This document shows, one piece after another, positions 20,146 through 29,703 of a stretch of 64,000 nt of DNA. The notes under the pieces are model-generated. The model worked only from the letters and a program-made list of their open reading frames with translations. It did not search any database and was not told the origin of the DNA. This stretch comes from Fistulifera solaris (Eukaryota > Bacillariophyta > Bacillariophyceae > Naviculales > Stauroneidaceae), in NCBI GenBank assembly GCA_030295235.1, contig AP026149.1:186001-250000 (forward strand), given 5' to 3'. A program made the translations under genes and the position numbers. The first letter of the stretch is position 1. Each line of letters starts with the position of its first letter.

Positions 20146-20656
20146 ATTCGTTTTGTTTTGAGCGATGAATGGATTTCGTCTCTCGTCACGGATCTCTCTC
20201 TTTCTATCAATAAAAAAACTACTCCGTATTTCTTGTTTTCGCCACTTTACAATTGTCTCTTCATCGTTCGCATAAAGCAAATCATCATCATATTATTATT
20301 ATGATGTCAAAGTCACTTGTGAGGAAAAAAAAAAGACGCATTCGAAATAAAGAAAGAGCAAAACGACGAACGTTCGAATCGACTGTATACGTTTATGATG
20401 TAATGAACTATTTCTACCAGTGCTCCAAAGTCCTTCCGTCTACCGCTTTCGGACTAGACGCGTGCCGTACTCGTGACCCGATGTCACCACCCGTGATCGC
20501 GTTCTCGCGAAATTTTTGGCTTTGTTTTATTCTGCGTTTTTGACGTGAAACTGCGACAAGCAACAGATTGATCATTAAACTTAAAAGAAGATAGAGATAG
20601 AACGATACTACTCATCAGAAAAAAGTTCAACAGCGATAGAAACAGCTGGCTGCCAG

Positions 20657-20692
<36 letters not shown>

Positions 20693-20848
20693 CGATGCAC
20701 GATTCAGTCATCTCGAAAACGGGTCTCATGGAAACGGCCCCACCGACCGTTTCCAGCACGAATCATCAAACGGCATTTGCCGTTGCACACGTTTATTTCC
20801 TTCACAACCGACACTCATCGCATACATACTCATATCAGTTAGAAAGAG
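20146..20848. other. Intergenic with GA microsatellite
   Basis: No gene supported. Holds a (GA)16 run at 20659-20690 and A/T-rich tracts. It contains the promoters of the leftward carrier and the rightward tail-anchored protein. Confidence 0.55.
20659..20690. repeat. (GA)16 microsatellite
   Basis: Thirty-two bases of uninterrupted GA, about 160 bases before the start of the next gene. Confidence 0.9.
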
Positions 20849-21568
20849 ATGACTTCAACTGACTTCAACCGCAATGCAACGGAAGCTTGGTTTGTGATTG
20901 ACATTTGCACCCCTCCGGTCGAAGCAGACGAGGAAGAACGAAACACCGAGCACGTTCCCACCGATCACAATCATTTTTACTTTACAACAAAGAAAGATAC
21001 AAACACGACGTCGAACGAACCGCCCTTGATCGATGAACCGGTCATGGTGCCCGAGATCAGGATTCCATTCATGGTCACGGAGCGACCTCCGGTTCGGATG
21101 ATGCGTCCATCGACTCCGGAAATGAAGAAACAGTCAACGAACGTAACTCCCAAACTACCAACAAGGTGGGAGGAAGTTCTCTCGTCACTTTTACAAGACA
21201 ACCCCAACAGCGATGTCGAAGCTGTTTTTGCCATGGCTCTTCGTCGCGAATTGGCCTCTCCCGGAACAGGATTGTCATTCTTTGTCGCAAACCTTGCCAC
21301 GAATCCAACGATTCCCCCGGCCTGGTTTGCCATTCTGTATGAACGTATGGATTCGAATACGCAGAAGATCTTACTCTCTTTCCTTTCGGAAGAACCAGTT
21401 GCCAGTCTGAAAGTACCAAACACGGCACAACAAGGACTTTTCTTTGTCAATTGGCTTCTCTTCATTCTCGGCTGCCTGTTGACTCCTCTGTTCCTTTTAC
21501 TACGAAAATGGAATGAATCTCGTCATGTACAATCATGGGAATACGCAGATATCGAGGAACAGTACTAG
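20849..21568 (+). CDS. Unknown tail-anchored membrane protein
   Basis: 239 residues, family unknown. The first 100 residues are polar and disordered, with Pro-rich segments. Residues about 105-190 are predicted helical (RWEEVLSSLLQDNPNSD, VEAVFAMALRRELA, PPAWFAILYERM, KILLSFLSEE). A single hydrophobic span sits near residues 200-220 (FFVNWLLFILGCLLTPLFLL), with a basic flank and a 20-residue tail. There is no signal peptide, so tail anchoring with a cytosolic helical domain is likely. It is convergent with the LRR gene, with only 57 bases between stops. Confidence 0.6.
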   Translation: MTSTDFNRNATEAWFVIDICTPPVEADEEERNTEHVPTDHNHFYFTTKKDTNTTSNEPPLIDEPVMVPEIRIPFMVTERPPVRMMRPSTPEMKKQSTNVTPKLPTRWEEVLSSLLQDNPNSDVEAVFAMALRRELASPGTGLSFFVANLATNPTIPPAWFAILYERMDSNTQKILLSFLSEEPVASLKVPNTAQQGLFFVNWLLFILGCLLTPLFLLLRKWNESRHVQSWEYADIEEQY

Positions 21569-21625
21569 ACGAATCCTTACAAAAAAACTATAGAGATTGG
21601 ATAAAGCTATCGCGTCCTTGCATCA

Positions 21626-23275
21626 TTAGGCATAGCAATCACAGCATCCAAGAGGACATTCCATTTGCGGTGCGATTCCTTCGTTTAATGTGCCACAATC
21701 TGCCGCTAGTACATTCAACAAGCCACTGCACAATCCCAAAGGAACAGTACCCACCAAATTGGTCTGATGAAGTTGCACATCGTTGAGTTTCTTGAGTGTC
21801 CCAATTTCGTCCGGAACCGTCCCGGACAGATCCGTGTAACACACTTTCAATATTTGCAATTCCTTCAAATGTCCTAATTCCGTCGGGAGGGTGCCGTTGA
21901 GACCACGATTTGAATACACATTCAGTTCACGCAACGACGTCATGAGTCCGATTTCGGTCGGTAGGGTTCCTGCCAAGGCGGTGGGACTGGTCAAACCCAA
22001 TGTTTCGAGTTTCGTCCATTTTCCAATCTCAGCAGACAAAGGTGACGGAGTGAGACCCGTGATATCATTCAGTTGCAGTGAGATCAATCCCGTCGCGATC
22101 GTCAACGACGCGGGCAGAGTCCCCGTCATGGGCGTATTGGATGCGTATAGAGACATTAAACGAGACAGAGGACCATCGGCAGTGACTTCAGGAATACTTC
22201 CGGAAAGTTCTGTCAACGAAATATCCACATACTCGATGAGAGGCCAATACGGTACAACGTCTTGCCAAAAATTCCCCGCCACTGGCATACTGTGAATGTC
22301 AAAATGACGGAGGTTCGACCACTGGGCCAACGTCGATCCCGGTATCGTCCCTTCGAATCGATTTTCGGCCAAATTCACCGTCTCTAAGTTCGTCCAAGCT
22401 CCCCATTCTTCTTGGAATACATTCAGTCGATTGCCTTTCAAATCCAAGTACTTCAACTGGGGCAACGTCACCGGAAACGTCCCCACGAGACTCTTCCCCG
22501 CGCAATCGAGTACGGTGAGATGCGACAAGAGTCCCAATTCCATTGGAACCATTCCCGATATGACAAAGGAAGCCGACTTGAAATCCAAACCCACCACTTG
22601 TTTTTGATCATTGCACGTGACACCCAACCACTGACATTCGTGTAGAGGAACTCGTGCTTTTGTGGTGGCCGGTGCGCCCGAAAGTTCGGCGGAAGGAGCG
22701 ACCACGGTCACCATCCCATCGGGTGACACGGCCGCTTGTGTGACCAAATCCAACCATCCGGCCGCGGCCGTACTGAACAACCAACCATCCCAATGAAAAT
22801 ACAGACAAGCCAACGCATAGCGTTGCAACAAACGATCCCGTGACAAGGGAGCGAGTGGATCCGAAGTCACCAACCACTGTAACGCATTCCATTGCGGAGA
22901 TCCAGGAATCAGCATGGTAGTAGTGGTGACATTTTGCGATTGGAGATGCTGGTACGTCGAAAGCCAATAGTCTCGCTTGGCTTCAAGATCCATACCGTGA
23001 CGAGACGAATCATCATTATCATTGCGGACGTTCTTGGTCGATGTCAAGAGCATTTGCAAACCAATCAGAGTCGCCCCAAGGGACAAAATGAGACCCATCC
23101 AGGCCAAACCGATCGGTGACTTCCAATACACCTTCCAATGGGAGAATTTTTGGGCGGAAGTGTTGTCGATGGAGATGGTCGTCGCTTCTTCCGAGATGCA
23201 ATCGAGTGCACAGGCATGAACGCTTCGAGAGCTTCCCGTTCGGACGGTTGATGTTCGAGTTGTTCCCGTCGTCAT
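21626..23275 (-). CDS. Membrane-anchored leucine-rich repeat protein
   Basis: 549 residues, intact. A polar cytosolic N-terminus of about 60 residues is followed by one membrane span (IGLAWMGLILSLGATLIGL) and a large outer part. An N-terminal Cys/Trp block (QWLGVTCNDQKQVVGLDF) resembles the LRRNT cap of plant receptor proteins. Then come about ten plant-type LRRs with the LxGTxP/LxGSIP pattern (LVGTFP, FEGTIP, LSGSIP, MTGTLP, LAGTLP, LNGTLP, LSGTVP, LVGTVP). A Cys-rich C-terminal cap (CPLGCCDCYA) ends the protein. There is no kinase domain. Diatoms have many such LRR proteins; a cell-surface recognition role is inferred. The ATG at 23275 was used; an in-frame GTG lies upstream. Confidence 0.8.
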   Translation of the reverse strand: MTTGTTRTSTVRTGSSRSVHACALDCISEEATTISIDNTSAQKFSHWKVYWKSPIGLAWMGLILSLGATLIGLQMLLTSTKNVRNDNDDSSRHGMDLEAKRDYWLSTYQHLQSQNVTTTTMLIPGSPQWNALQWLVTSDPLAPLSRDRLLQRYALACLYFHWDGWLFSTAAAGWLDLVTQAAVSPDGMVTVVAPSAELSGAPATTKARVPLHECQWLGVTCNDQKQVVGLDFKSASFVISGMVPMELGLLSHLTVLDCAGKSLVGTFPVTLPQLKYLDLKGNRLNVFQEEWGAWTNLETVNLAENRFEGTIPGSTLAQWSNLRHFDIHSMPVAGNFWQDVVPYWPLIEYVDISLTELSGSIPEVTADGPLSRLMSLYASNTPMTGTLPASLTIATGLISLQLNDITGLTPSPLSAEIGKWTKLETLGLTSPTALAGTLPTEIGLMTSLRELNVYSNRGLNGTLPTELGHLKELQILKVCYTDLSGTVPDEIGTLKKLNDVQLHQTNLVGTVPLGLCSGLLNVLAADCGTLNEGIAPQMECPLGCCDCYA

Positions 23276-24305
23276 GATAGGATTGCGAATACAACAGATC
23301 GAAGCCTTCACACACCGACAACGAGAAAGAGATACTCGAGATTATTGTTACTCGAGAGGAATGGATGAGCAAGTGATTGCTGAGTTTATCAAGCGATCAA
23401 GTTGTTCTCTTGCACTGTGCAAGACGAAGAGAGGAAGTAAAGGCATTCTTTGAATACTCATCGTCTCTTTTTCGATTGGCGCTTGTCTCTCCCTTGGTCA
23501 TTCTTGGATGGCGTGGGAGTCCTTTTCGATGAAACATACTGTATCATTGTCGCTTGTCCTCGAGCGCCAATTCTTGCTGCTACCAACAGGCGAAAAGAGT
23601 CATTTCCGGTTGCGTGGGAGTCCTTTGTTGGATCCGAAACAAGATAGATCCAACAAAAAAAAAATATGGTGGGAGTCCTCTTTTTTTCATTTTTGTTGCC
23701 GATTGCCGATTGCCAAATCCAGAAACATCGCCGCACGCAGTCGGAAAAAACGCGCGGAGCAAGAGTAAATATTTCTATGTTTTAGTACTGCTAAGATTGA
23801 AGCACGTTTTACATCACAGACGATGCATTGTAGTACGGAGTGAAAACGGGTGTGACTATGTAACGATTAATTTTACTTAAAGACTGGGTACCGATGCGCA
23901 TGAGTGAGAGACGAGCTAGGATGGTCATGAGTCAATTTAAACTCCGTGTAGGAATTTCATGTTGTTGTGTCATCGGGAGCTTTTTTTTCAGAACATATAA
24001 TGAATGATGATGATAGTTGTTGAGTGAAAGTATTCTCCTTTGGAGTAGTTTGTCGACTTCCTGTTGTTGGGTGAAGCCTCCTAGTAAAGAACCAAGCCAC
24101 GTCCGTCTTCCCAAGTTGGAGTACTTGTACTTTTACCTGGTACGGTACTGTACCAGGTACCGGTACCTGGTAAGTTTTTCACGTATCATCGTCTGGCGGT
24201 TTTTCTTCAACATTCCGATCGACCCGTTTTTTTTCTTTCTCACTAAACACTCGTTATTCCTTCGTCGTTTTGTTACAAAAGCTCTCGTCCAAGAAAATCG
24301 ATGCT
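23276..24305. other. Intergenic
   Basis: No gene supported. The word TGGGAGTCCT occurs three times (about 23513, 23615 and 23671). A strong palindrome cluster lies at 24134-24172. Poly-A and poly-T tracts are common. Confidence 0.5.
24134..24172. repeat. Long GGTAC palindrome cluster
   Basis: ACCTGGTACGGTACTGTACC is followed at once by AGGTACCGGTACCTGGTAA, so the segment can fold into several alternative hairpins. It is the densest example of the dispersed motif, about 135 bases before the next gene. Confidence 0.6.
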
Positions 24306-25105
24306 ATGATAAAGATGAGTATATGGAAAAGCATCCTTATATGGCTCTCTTGTTCGGGGATTCCCAACATTGAAGGGTTTTTGGATATAAAGTCGAGATC
24401 GACCTTCCCTGCACTGGAGTACCGTCGTCGTAGTGATAACAACAACAATAATGAACGTGAAATGGAATTCCCAGAACAATATCCGGCAACATACGAACTC
24501 AATAACTACAAAACATGGAAAGACTTTGGTGACCCCGCCATTGTACGACCATTGTTGAAACAGACCCAGCTCGAACAACGAAACTTACAAGTGGCGTACG
24601 ACGCGAATCGACACGGTTGGAATGTGCCAGCCTTTCATCGTGCCGTGGATGGAAAAGGGGCCGCGGTAGTATTAGCACGCGGCCGTCGGGGTGGATGGTT
24701 GGGAGGATACAATCCCAAAGGCTGGTCGAGCCATGGAGGTGCTCGTCCGTCGGTGGCGGCCTTTTGTTTTATACCACTCCAGCAGGAAAACTGCAAAAAC
24801 TCCAAAAGGTTGGTGGCGGTGGATTGGCCTGTGCCAAAGATGATTCAAATACGGGTATTTGGTTGGGAGCGGATGGTTTAATCATACCGTTGGCACAAAA
24901 ACCCACTTTGTTTCCTACCAAAGAAGCGAGAATGGCACAATCCTTCTTGGGTACCTATTTTGAACGAGGGCCCGATCGGAAATTGAGTTTATTTCCAAAT
25001 GGTTGTGTCATGGAATTGTCGGAATTGAAGGTGTTGGTGGGTGTTTACGAACGAGACGAAGAAATCCCGTATTCTGGTGCTGTGCTCGATTTCACTTCGG
25101 GTTGA
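24306..25105 (+). CDS. TLDc-like protein with signal peptide, one one-base frame break
   Basis: 266 residues after one repair (T4 at 24772-24775 read as T5). A signal peptide (MSIWKSILIWLSCSG) is followed by a linker with an Asn run. The domain runs from about residue 95 to the end: FHRAVDGKGAAVVLARGRRG, WLGGYNPKGWSSHGGAR, AFLFYTTPAGK, GIWLGADGLIIPL and a final YSGAVLDFTSG. Order and spacing recall the TLDc fold (Phe-His-x-Cys/Ala-D, GGY, W, then a late Gly-rich strand). TLDc proteins are usually cytosolic and linked to oxidative-stress resistance and V-ATPase regulation, so a secreted or organelle-targeted form is unusual. Assignment is by motif order only. Confidence 0.6.
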
Positions 25106-25188
25106 GTTTTACTGGGAGTGATACATCTTTTTGTGCCTGTGGAAAGGTTTTCCTAAAGTGCGACTTTGTCTTATCAGGATATGAAATG

Positions 25189-25401
25189 AAATCACTAGTG
25201 TCTAGCTGTGCTTGGCTCTCTAGAAGCTAAGGACTGCCAGACGCAAATTTCACCTCTCACGGTGGCAGACAGATTCTCTACCATGATTTCCTGCTCTCCT
25301 TTGTCCTTTTTAAATGCTAAGCTATTTATGATTATTTTGCAAAGGATCACGCTACGCTAGACGAGTACTTCTTGGAACAAGTCATCTTTAAGTTCGTTCA
25401 C
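25189..25401. repeat. Direct repeat unit 1, interrupted by copia element
   Basis: About 213 bases, nearly identical to 27683-27898 in the same orientation. It stops at GTTCGTTCAC, where the copia element begins. The continuation AACGAATAC, present after unit 2, reappears just after the element at 27649, so the element split this unit. Confidence 0.8.
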
Positions 25402-25576
25402 TATTAATTATGCCTGTAGCCACTGCGACACCCATAAGTGACGCTCTAAGGCAATCCCAGATATCCTCGAATCCAGGACTTCACGTCCTTTGCTTCCCTT
25501 CGCAATCAGGGCGACATTATGCTCATTAATTCGTAGAACACTTTTGTTGCTGACTTTGACTTTATAGATATCAACA
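25402..25576 (+). repeat. 5' LTR of the copia element
   Basis: Runs from TATTAATTATGCCTG to ATATCAACA. Its 12 bases AATTCGTAGAAC at 25528-25539 are the exact reverse complement of the 12 bases just after the LTR (25577-25588). Confidence 0.75.
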
Positions 25577-25596
25577 GTTCTACGAATTCCCGTTCT

Positions 25597-27600
25597 TATC
25601 ATCATCACGGCACTCGAGCCAATAAGACCGTTGAACTCGCAGCCTCTGCCACTCTCCTTGGCCCACCCGATGTTGATTGTTCTTTTCTTCATCACGCTTT
25701 ACATGGCAATGCGCTCAACCCGGACACTGGCAAGGTCGCTGAGTTTCCTGAGCTAAGTCGGTCGTCTGATGGTCCACAATGGGTCAACGGCAACGACGAA
25801 GAGGTTCACCGTTTAGCCCAAGGCTTCCGCCATATTCCGGGGTCCAACACTATTCATTTTATCTCCATCAAGGATATCCCCAAAGGTATGCGTGCAGCGA
25901 CGCTCGTGGTGTAGGTAGCGTACCGTCCGGAAAAAAGAAAAATCCTTTCCGAGTCCGTTGGTGTATTGTGGCGATCAAATATATTTTGCCGGGGACAAAT
26001 CTACCAAAACCGTCGCGCTGGAAACCGCCAAGTTGTTTTTCAATAGCGTCTTGTCCACACCCGGGGCTAAAATGATGACTTTGGACCTCAAAGACTATTA
26101 TTTGGGAACCATCTTGGGCAATTTGGAATACATTCGCATTCCCGTCAGCATTTTGTCCCAGCACATCATCGATCACTACAATCTGGAACCACTGATACAC
26201 AATGGATTCGTGTATGCTGCAGTCAGCAAGGGCATGTATGGACTTCCCCAAGCCGGCAAATTGGCTAACGATCAGCTTATTGCCCGCTTAGCTCCTCATG
26301 GGTATCATCCAGTCCCACATACTCACGGCTTGTGGCGTGATTCCCGTTCGGATCTAACCTTCACCTTAGTTGTGGATGACTTTGCCGTCAAATACACGGA
26401 TGATCGCGATGTCCATCGGCTCCTTCAAACTCTTCGCGACACTGGTTATCGGTTATCCAAAGATTGGTCTGGTTCTCGGTACGTTGGCTTGAATCTTGAT
26501 TGGGATTACAACAACCGCACTGTTGACTTGTCCATGCCTGGGTACATCGAACGAGCCTTGACTCGTTTTCAACACCCCACCCCAACCGCTGCCCGAGGAT
26601 TCGCCCCACCCGTGGCAGCAGCCTACGTACGGTGCCAAAACGCAGTATGCGGAAGCCCCTGACAACACGCCTTACTTGGATGCCAAGAACATTAATTTGT
26701 TGCAACAAATCCTTGGCGTTCTATTATATTATGCCCGGGCCATCGACTGCACCATGTTACCGGCGTTGGGTTCCATTGCAGCGTGTCAAGCCCAGCCTAC
26801 AATGAAGACCATGGAGACGTTAACGCAGTTACTAAATTATTGTGCATCTCACCCATCCGGCGTTGTTCGGCTATCGGGCAAGTGACATGGTATTGTGGAT
26901 CGACAGCGATGCTTCTTATCTCAGTGTGTCCGAAGCGAGGTCCCGCGGCTGGTTATTACTTTTTGAGTTCCGATCCCACCAAACTTCCTGATCCGACTTC
27001 TCCTCCCATCAATGGCGCCATCACCGTTTATTGTCAAATCATGAAACATGTGGTGTCAAGTGTCAAGCCGAACTTGGTGCGTTATTTCTCAATGCGCGCA
27101 AAATGCATGTCCTTTACGTGTCGCTTTGGAGGAAATGGGCCATCCCCAACCTGCCACTCCGATCCAAACTGACAACAGCACTGCTGCGGGCATCGTCAAT
27201 GACAAAGTCAAACAAAAGCGCTCCAAGGCTATGGATATGCGATTCTATTGGATTCAGCGACCGTGTTTGCCAAGGTCAATTTCATGTTTACTGGAAGGCT
27301 GGCGCTGGGAACAAAGCGGATTACTTCACTAAGCATCATGCTACTTCCCATCATCGCACCATGCGTCCGATGTATCTTCAAGACAATTCATCTACGCCTT
27401 ATTACGAAGCCATCTCTCCTCATCAGGATGTTGCTCTATCCGTTCCCGACTCTGCGATTCGAGGTGAGGGTGTATTAATTTTGCCTGTAGCCACTGCGAC
27501 ACCCATAAGTGACGCGCCTAAGGCAATCCCAGATATCCTCGAATCCAGGACTTCACGTCCTTCGCTTCCTTCGCAATCAGGGCGACATTATGCTCATTAA
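25597..27600 (+). pseudogene. Remnant copia pol: reverse transcriptase and RNase H
   Basis: The reverse transcriptase starts within VHRLAQGFRHIPG and passes through KMMTLDLKDYYLGT and GMYGLPQAGKLAND to the catalytic VVDDFAVKY (copia form of the YVDD box). It ends in WDYNNRTVDLSMPGY. RNase H follows with WIDSDASYLSV, EAELGALF, TDNSTAAGI and KADYFTKHH. The frame changes at least three times between 25900 and 27250. Gag, protease and integrase are absent. The order RT-RNase H with integrase upstream lost fits Ty1/copia, not Ty3/gypsy. Confidence 0.85.
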
Positions 27601-27647
27601 TTCGTAGAACACTTTTGTTGCTGACTTTGACTTTATAGATATCAACA
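27473..27647 (+). repeat. 3' LTR of the copia element
   Basis: Preceded by a purine-rich tract (GAGGTGAGGG), the likely polypurine primer for plus-strand synthesis. The pol frame runs into the LTR and ends inside it near 27600. Confidence 0.75.
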
Positions 27648-27682
27648 AAACGAATACTAGTGAATCAAATTCATTTGACAAA

Positions 27683-27898
27683 AAATCACTAGTGTCTAGC
27701 TGTGCTTGGATCTCTAGAAGCTAAGGACTGCCAGACGCAAATTTCACCTCTCTCACGGTGGCAGACAGATTCTCTACCATGATTTCCTGCTCTCCTTTGT
27801 CCTTACTAAATGCTAAGCTATTTATGATTATTTTGCAAAGGATCACTTTGGCGCTTGACGAGTACTTCCTTGAACAAGTCATCTTCAAGTTCGTTCAC
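27683..27898. repeat. Direct repeat unit 2, intact copy
   Basis: Partner of 25189-25401. It continues past the break point into AACGAATACTTCC, showing the uninterrupted form of the unit. No coding function recognised. Confidence 0.75.
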
Positions 27899-28131
27899 AA
27901 CGAATACTTCCATTTTTGGTCAAACGCGCGCCTCGCGCAAAAGGATCGGGACTAAAGATGAGTCCCGCGATCTCATCGCCCGTTTATATAAGAAAACTAC
28001 CTGGTTTCCGTAACTAAATTCATGACACTTGCGTCCAATTACATGCTCTATGATCGTTATTCTTTTTAAAGCATGTTCTTGCTTGGTAAAGAACTCAGCC
28101 CACCAGTAATTCTATAAGTTAGGAGAATAGA

Positions 28132-29580
28132 ATGAGGCGACAGAATTGGAGTCACACGTATCGCTTCTGTTTGTCGTTCCTGTTGCTGCTGTGGCTGTTC
28201 AGTGTGTGGTTGCAGCATGAAACAGTAGTACGACATTATGAACAAAATACTCATTCCTTTGTGAATCCACCGGAACAACGACCGCTCCAGGAAGAATTCA
28301 TTACAGAAGCGACATTGAACGGCATACCCGTCTCGTTTCATCCTTCCGGAAGAGGATCCAGCACCATTCAATGCACCGAATCGGAAGATTGGAGATTCCG
28401 GAGTTGTCTATACACGCAACTTTGTTTGGATACCGAACAGCACGATTTTGTACTACTATATGAAACGGATGACCAATACCAACAATTAATGGAATCCCGA
28501 AATTCCAGTACGGTTGCCATCGGGGGAATCAATCCGCGGTGGGATATTCATTCGCCAGGAGACAATCCTTCCACGAAAGGAAGTGAAAAACTTGCCTGGT
28601 TTCCACGTATCGTCCGAGCGGATGAGGGAGTTTATCAACTGCCTTCTTCGTTGGTACTTATACCCTTCCATTCCATGGCGGCCCACAATGTTGGTCATAT
28701 GTTGTGGGATGATTTCTATCCCATTTACAGACTGTTGCAGATGTTTGACTTGCTCCACGAGCACCAGTTTTTGTTGATGCGCTATCAATTGTCCGAGGCG
28801 TTGTATGCCTCGTGTGACATTCGTCGCAACAAACGTCTCGGCTGTCACGCCAATTTTCAAACGTTTTTGCGCCCAATTATGGGGGTCGATCCCACGACCT
28901 TTTCCACCACGCGTTCCTTTCAATGGAATCACACCGTCCATCGAACATCGCCCCTCATCTGTGTCTCCAAAGGGGTTGCCGGTATCGGTACACTCACGGA
29001 TCATGGGTTGGCGGATCACGGTTGGGATTATTTGGGACATCACGTGCCTCACAATTTAGGTCATGCCCGAGATTTCTGGGACTTTGGTCGATGGGCTTTA
29101 CAAAATGCCGTAAGTCATGCCGCACCCACCAACGTCCCAAAAATTGTGTTTTCTTTAGAATCCTCCAAAGATTGGGATCGACGCTTGGACTTTGTACCCT
29201 ATCGTGAAGCACTGCAAGCAGCACTTCAAAGAGGGGACATACCCGTACAAATGGAAGCCCATCGTTTTTGGGAACTCTCGGTAGAACAGCAACTGCAGCT
29301 GACGGCGTCTACTACCATACTCATTGCGACTTGTGGTGGTGGAGGAGTCCTACCGGTTACCTTCCTTCCGCGAGGGTCTTCCATGGTCGTGTTTTATAAT
29401 CCAGAGGGAGGATACGAATATTCCACTGGAGAAAGGCGCCCGGATTGGCCAGTCCGATTGGATTGGGACCTTTTGCAACACGCGGCGGCCCACGTGCGGG
29501 TGCATTGGTTCCCCATACGCGTTGCCGACAACCGTCTCGGCCCCGTTCCGGACGAAGATCTCGATCTTTTGTCAAATTGA
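28132..29580 (+). CDS. Type II membrane glycosyltransferase, GT61/DUF563-like
   Basis: 482 residues, intact. A short basic cytosolic tail and a signal anchor (FCLSFLLLLWLFSVWL) suit a Golgi glycosyltransferase. The core motif HNVGHMLWDDFYPIYRLLQ matches the N-x-GH-x-x-x-D motif of GT61 enzymes (plant xylosyl/arabinosyltransferases, animal EOGT). Later, FWELSVEQQLQLTASTTILI followed by a Gly-rich CGGGGVLPVTFLP corresponds to the family's second conserved block, where the usual HGAG is CGGG. Substrate is unknown; addition of pentose or GlcNAc to glycoproteins or glycans is the family role. It is convergent with COG4, with 123 bases between stops. Confidence 0.75.
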   Translation: MRRQNWSHTYRFCLSFLLLLWLFSVWLQHETVVRHYEQNTHSFVNPPEQRPLQEEFITEATLNGIPVSFHPSGRGSSTIQCTESEDWRFRSCLYTQLCLDTEQHDFVLLYETDDQYQQLMESRNSSTVAIGGINPRWDIHSPGDNPSTKGSEKLAWFPRIVRADEGVYQLPSSLVLIPFHSMAAHNVGHMLWDDFYPIYRLLQMFDLLHEHQFLLMRYQLSEALYASCDIRRNKRLGCHANFQTFLRPIMGVDPTTFSTTRSFQWNHTVHRTSPLICVSKGVAGIGTLTDHGLADHGWDYLGHHVPHNLGHARDFWDFGRWALQNAVSHAAPTNVPKIVFSLESSKDWDRRLDFVPYREALQAALQRGDIPVQMEAHRFWELSVEQQLQLTASTTILIATCGGGGVLPVTFLPRGSSMVVFYNPEGGYEYSTGERRPDWPVRLDWDLLQHAAAHVRVHWFPIRVADNRLGPVPDEDLDLLSN

Positions 29581-29703
29581 TTCGCCATGAACTAAAATCG
29601 GGGAGCATTTGATTTCATTAACTACCATGCACATAGTACTGTTGTAATTGTACAAACGAGTGAGCCTTAAGTATCTTTATTCCCGCCTCGTGCTAATTGA
29701 ACA

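Larger units (their letters stand above)
25402..27648 (+). mobile_element. Deleted Ty1/copia LTR retrotransposon
   Basis: A 2.2-kb element with two 175-base LTRs and a copia-order pol remnant (reverse transcriptase then RNase H, no integrase or gag). The LTRs differ at only a few positions, so insertion is recent. Both end ATATCAACA. No target-site duplication is visible. It carries the frame breaks and deletion expected of a non-autonomous copy. Insertion is in intergenic DNA between a TLDc-like gene and a glycosyltransferase gene. Confidence 0.85.

Noticed and set aside
23510-23685. Three copies of TGGGAGTCCT
   Set aside because: Too short and too few to call a repeat element; irregular spacing.
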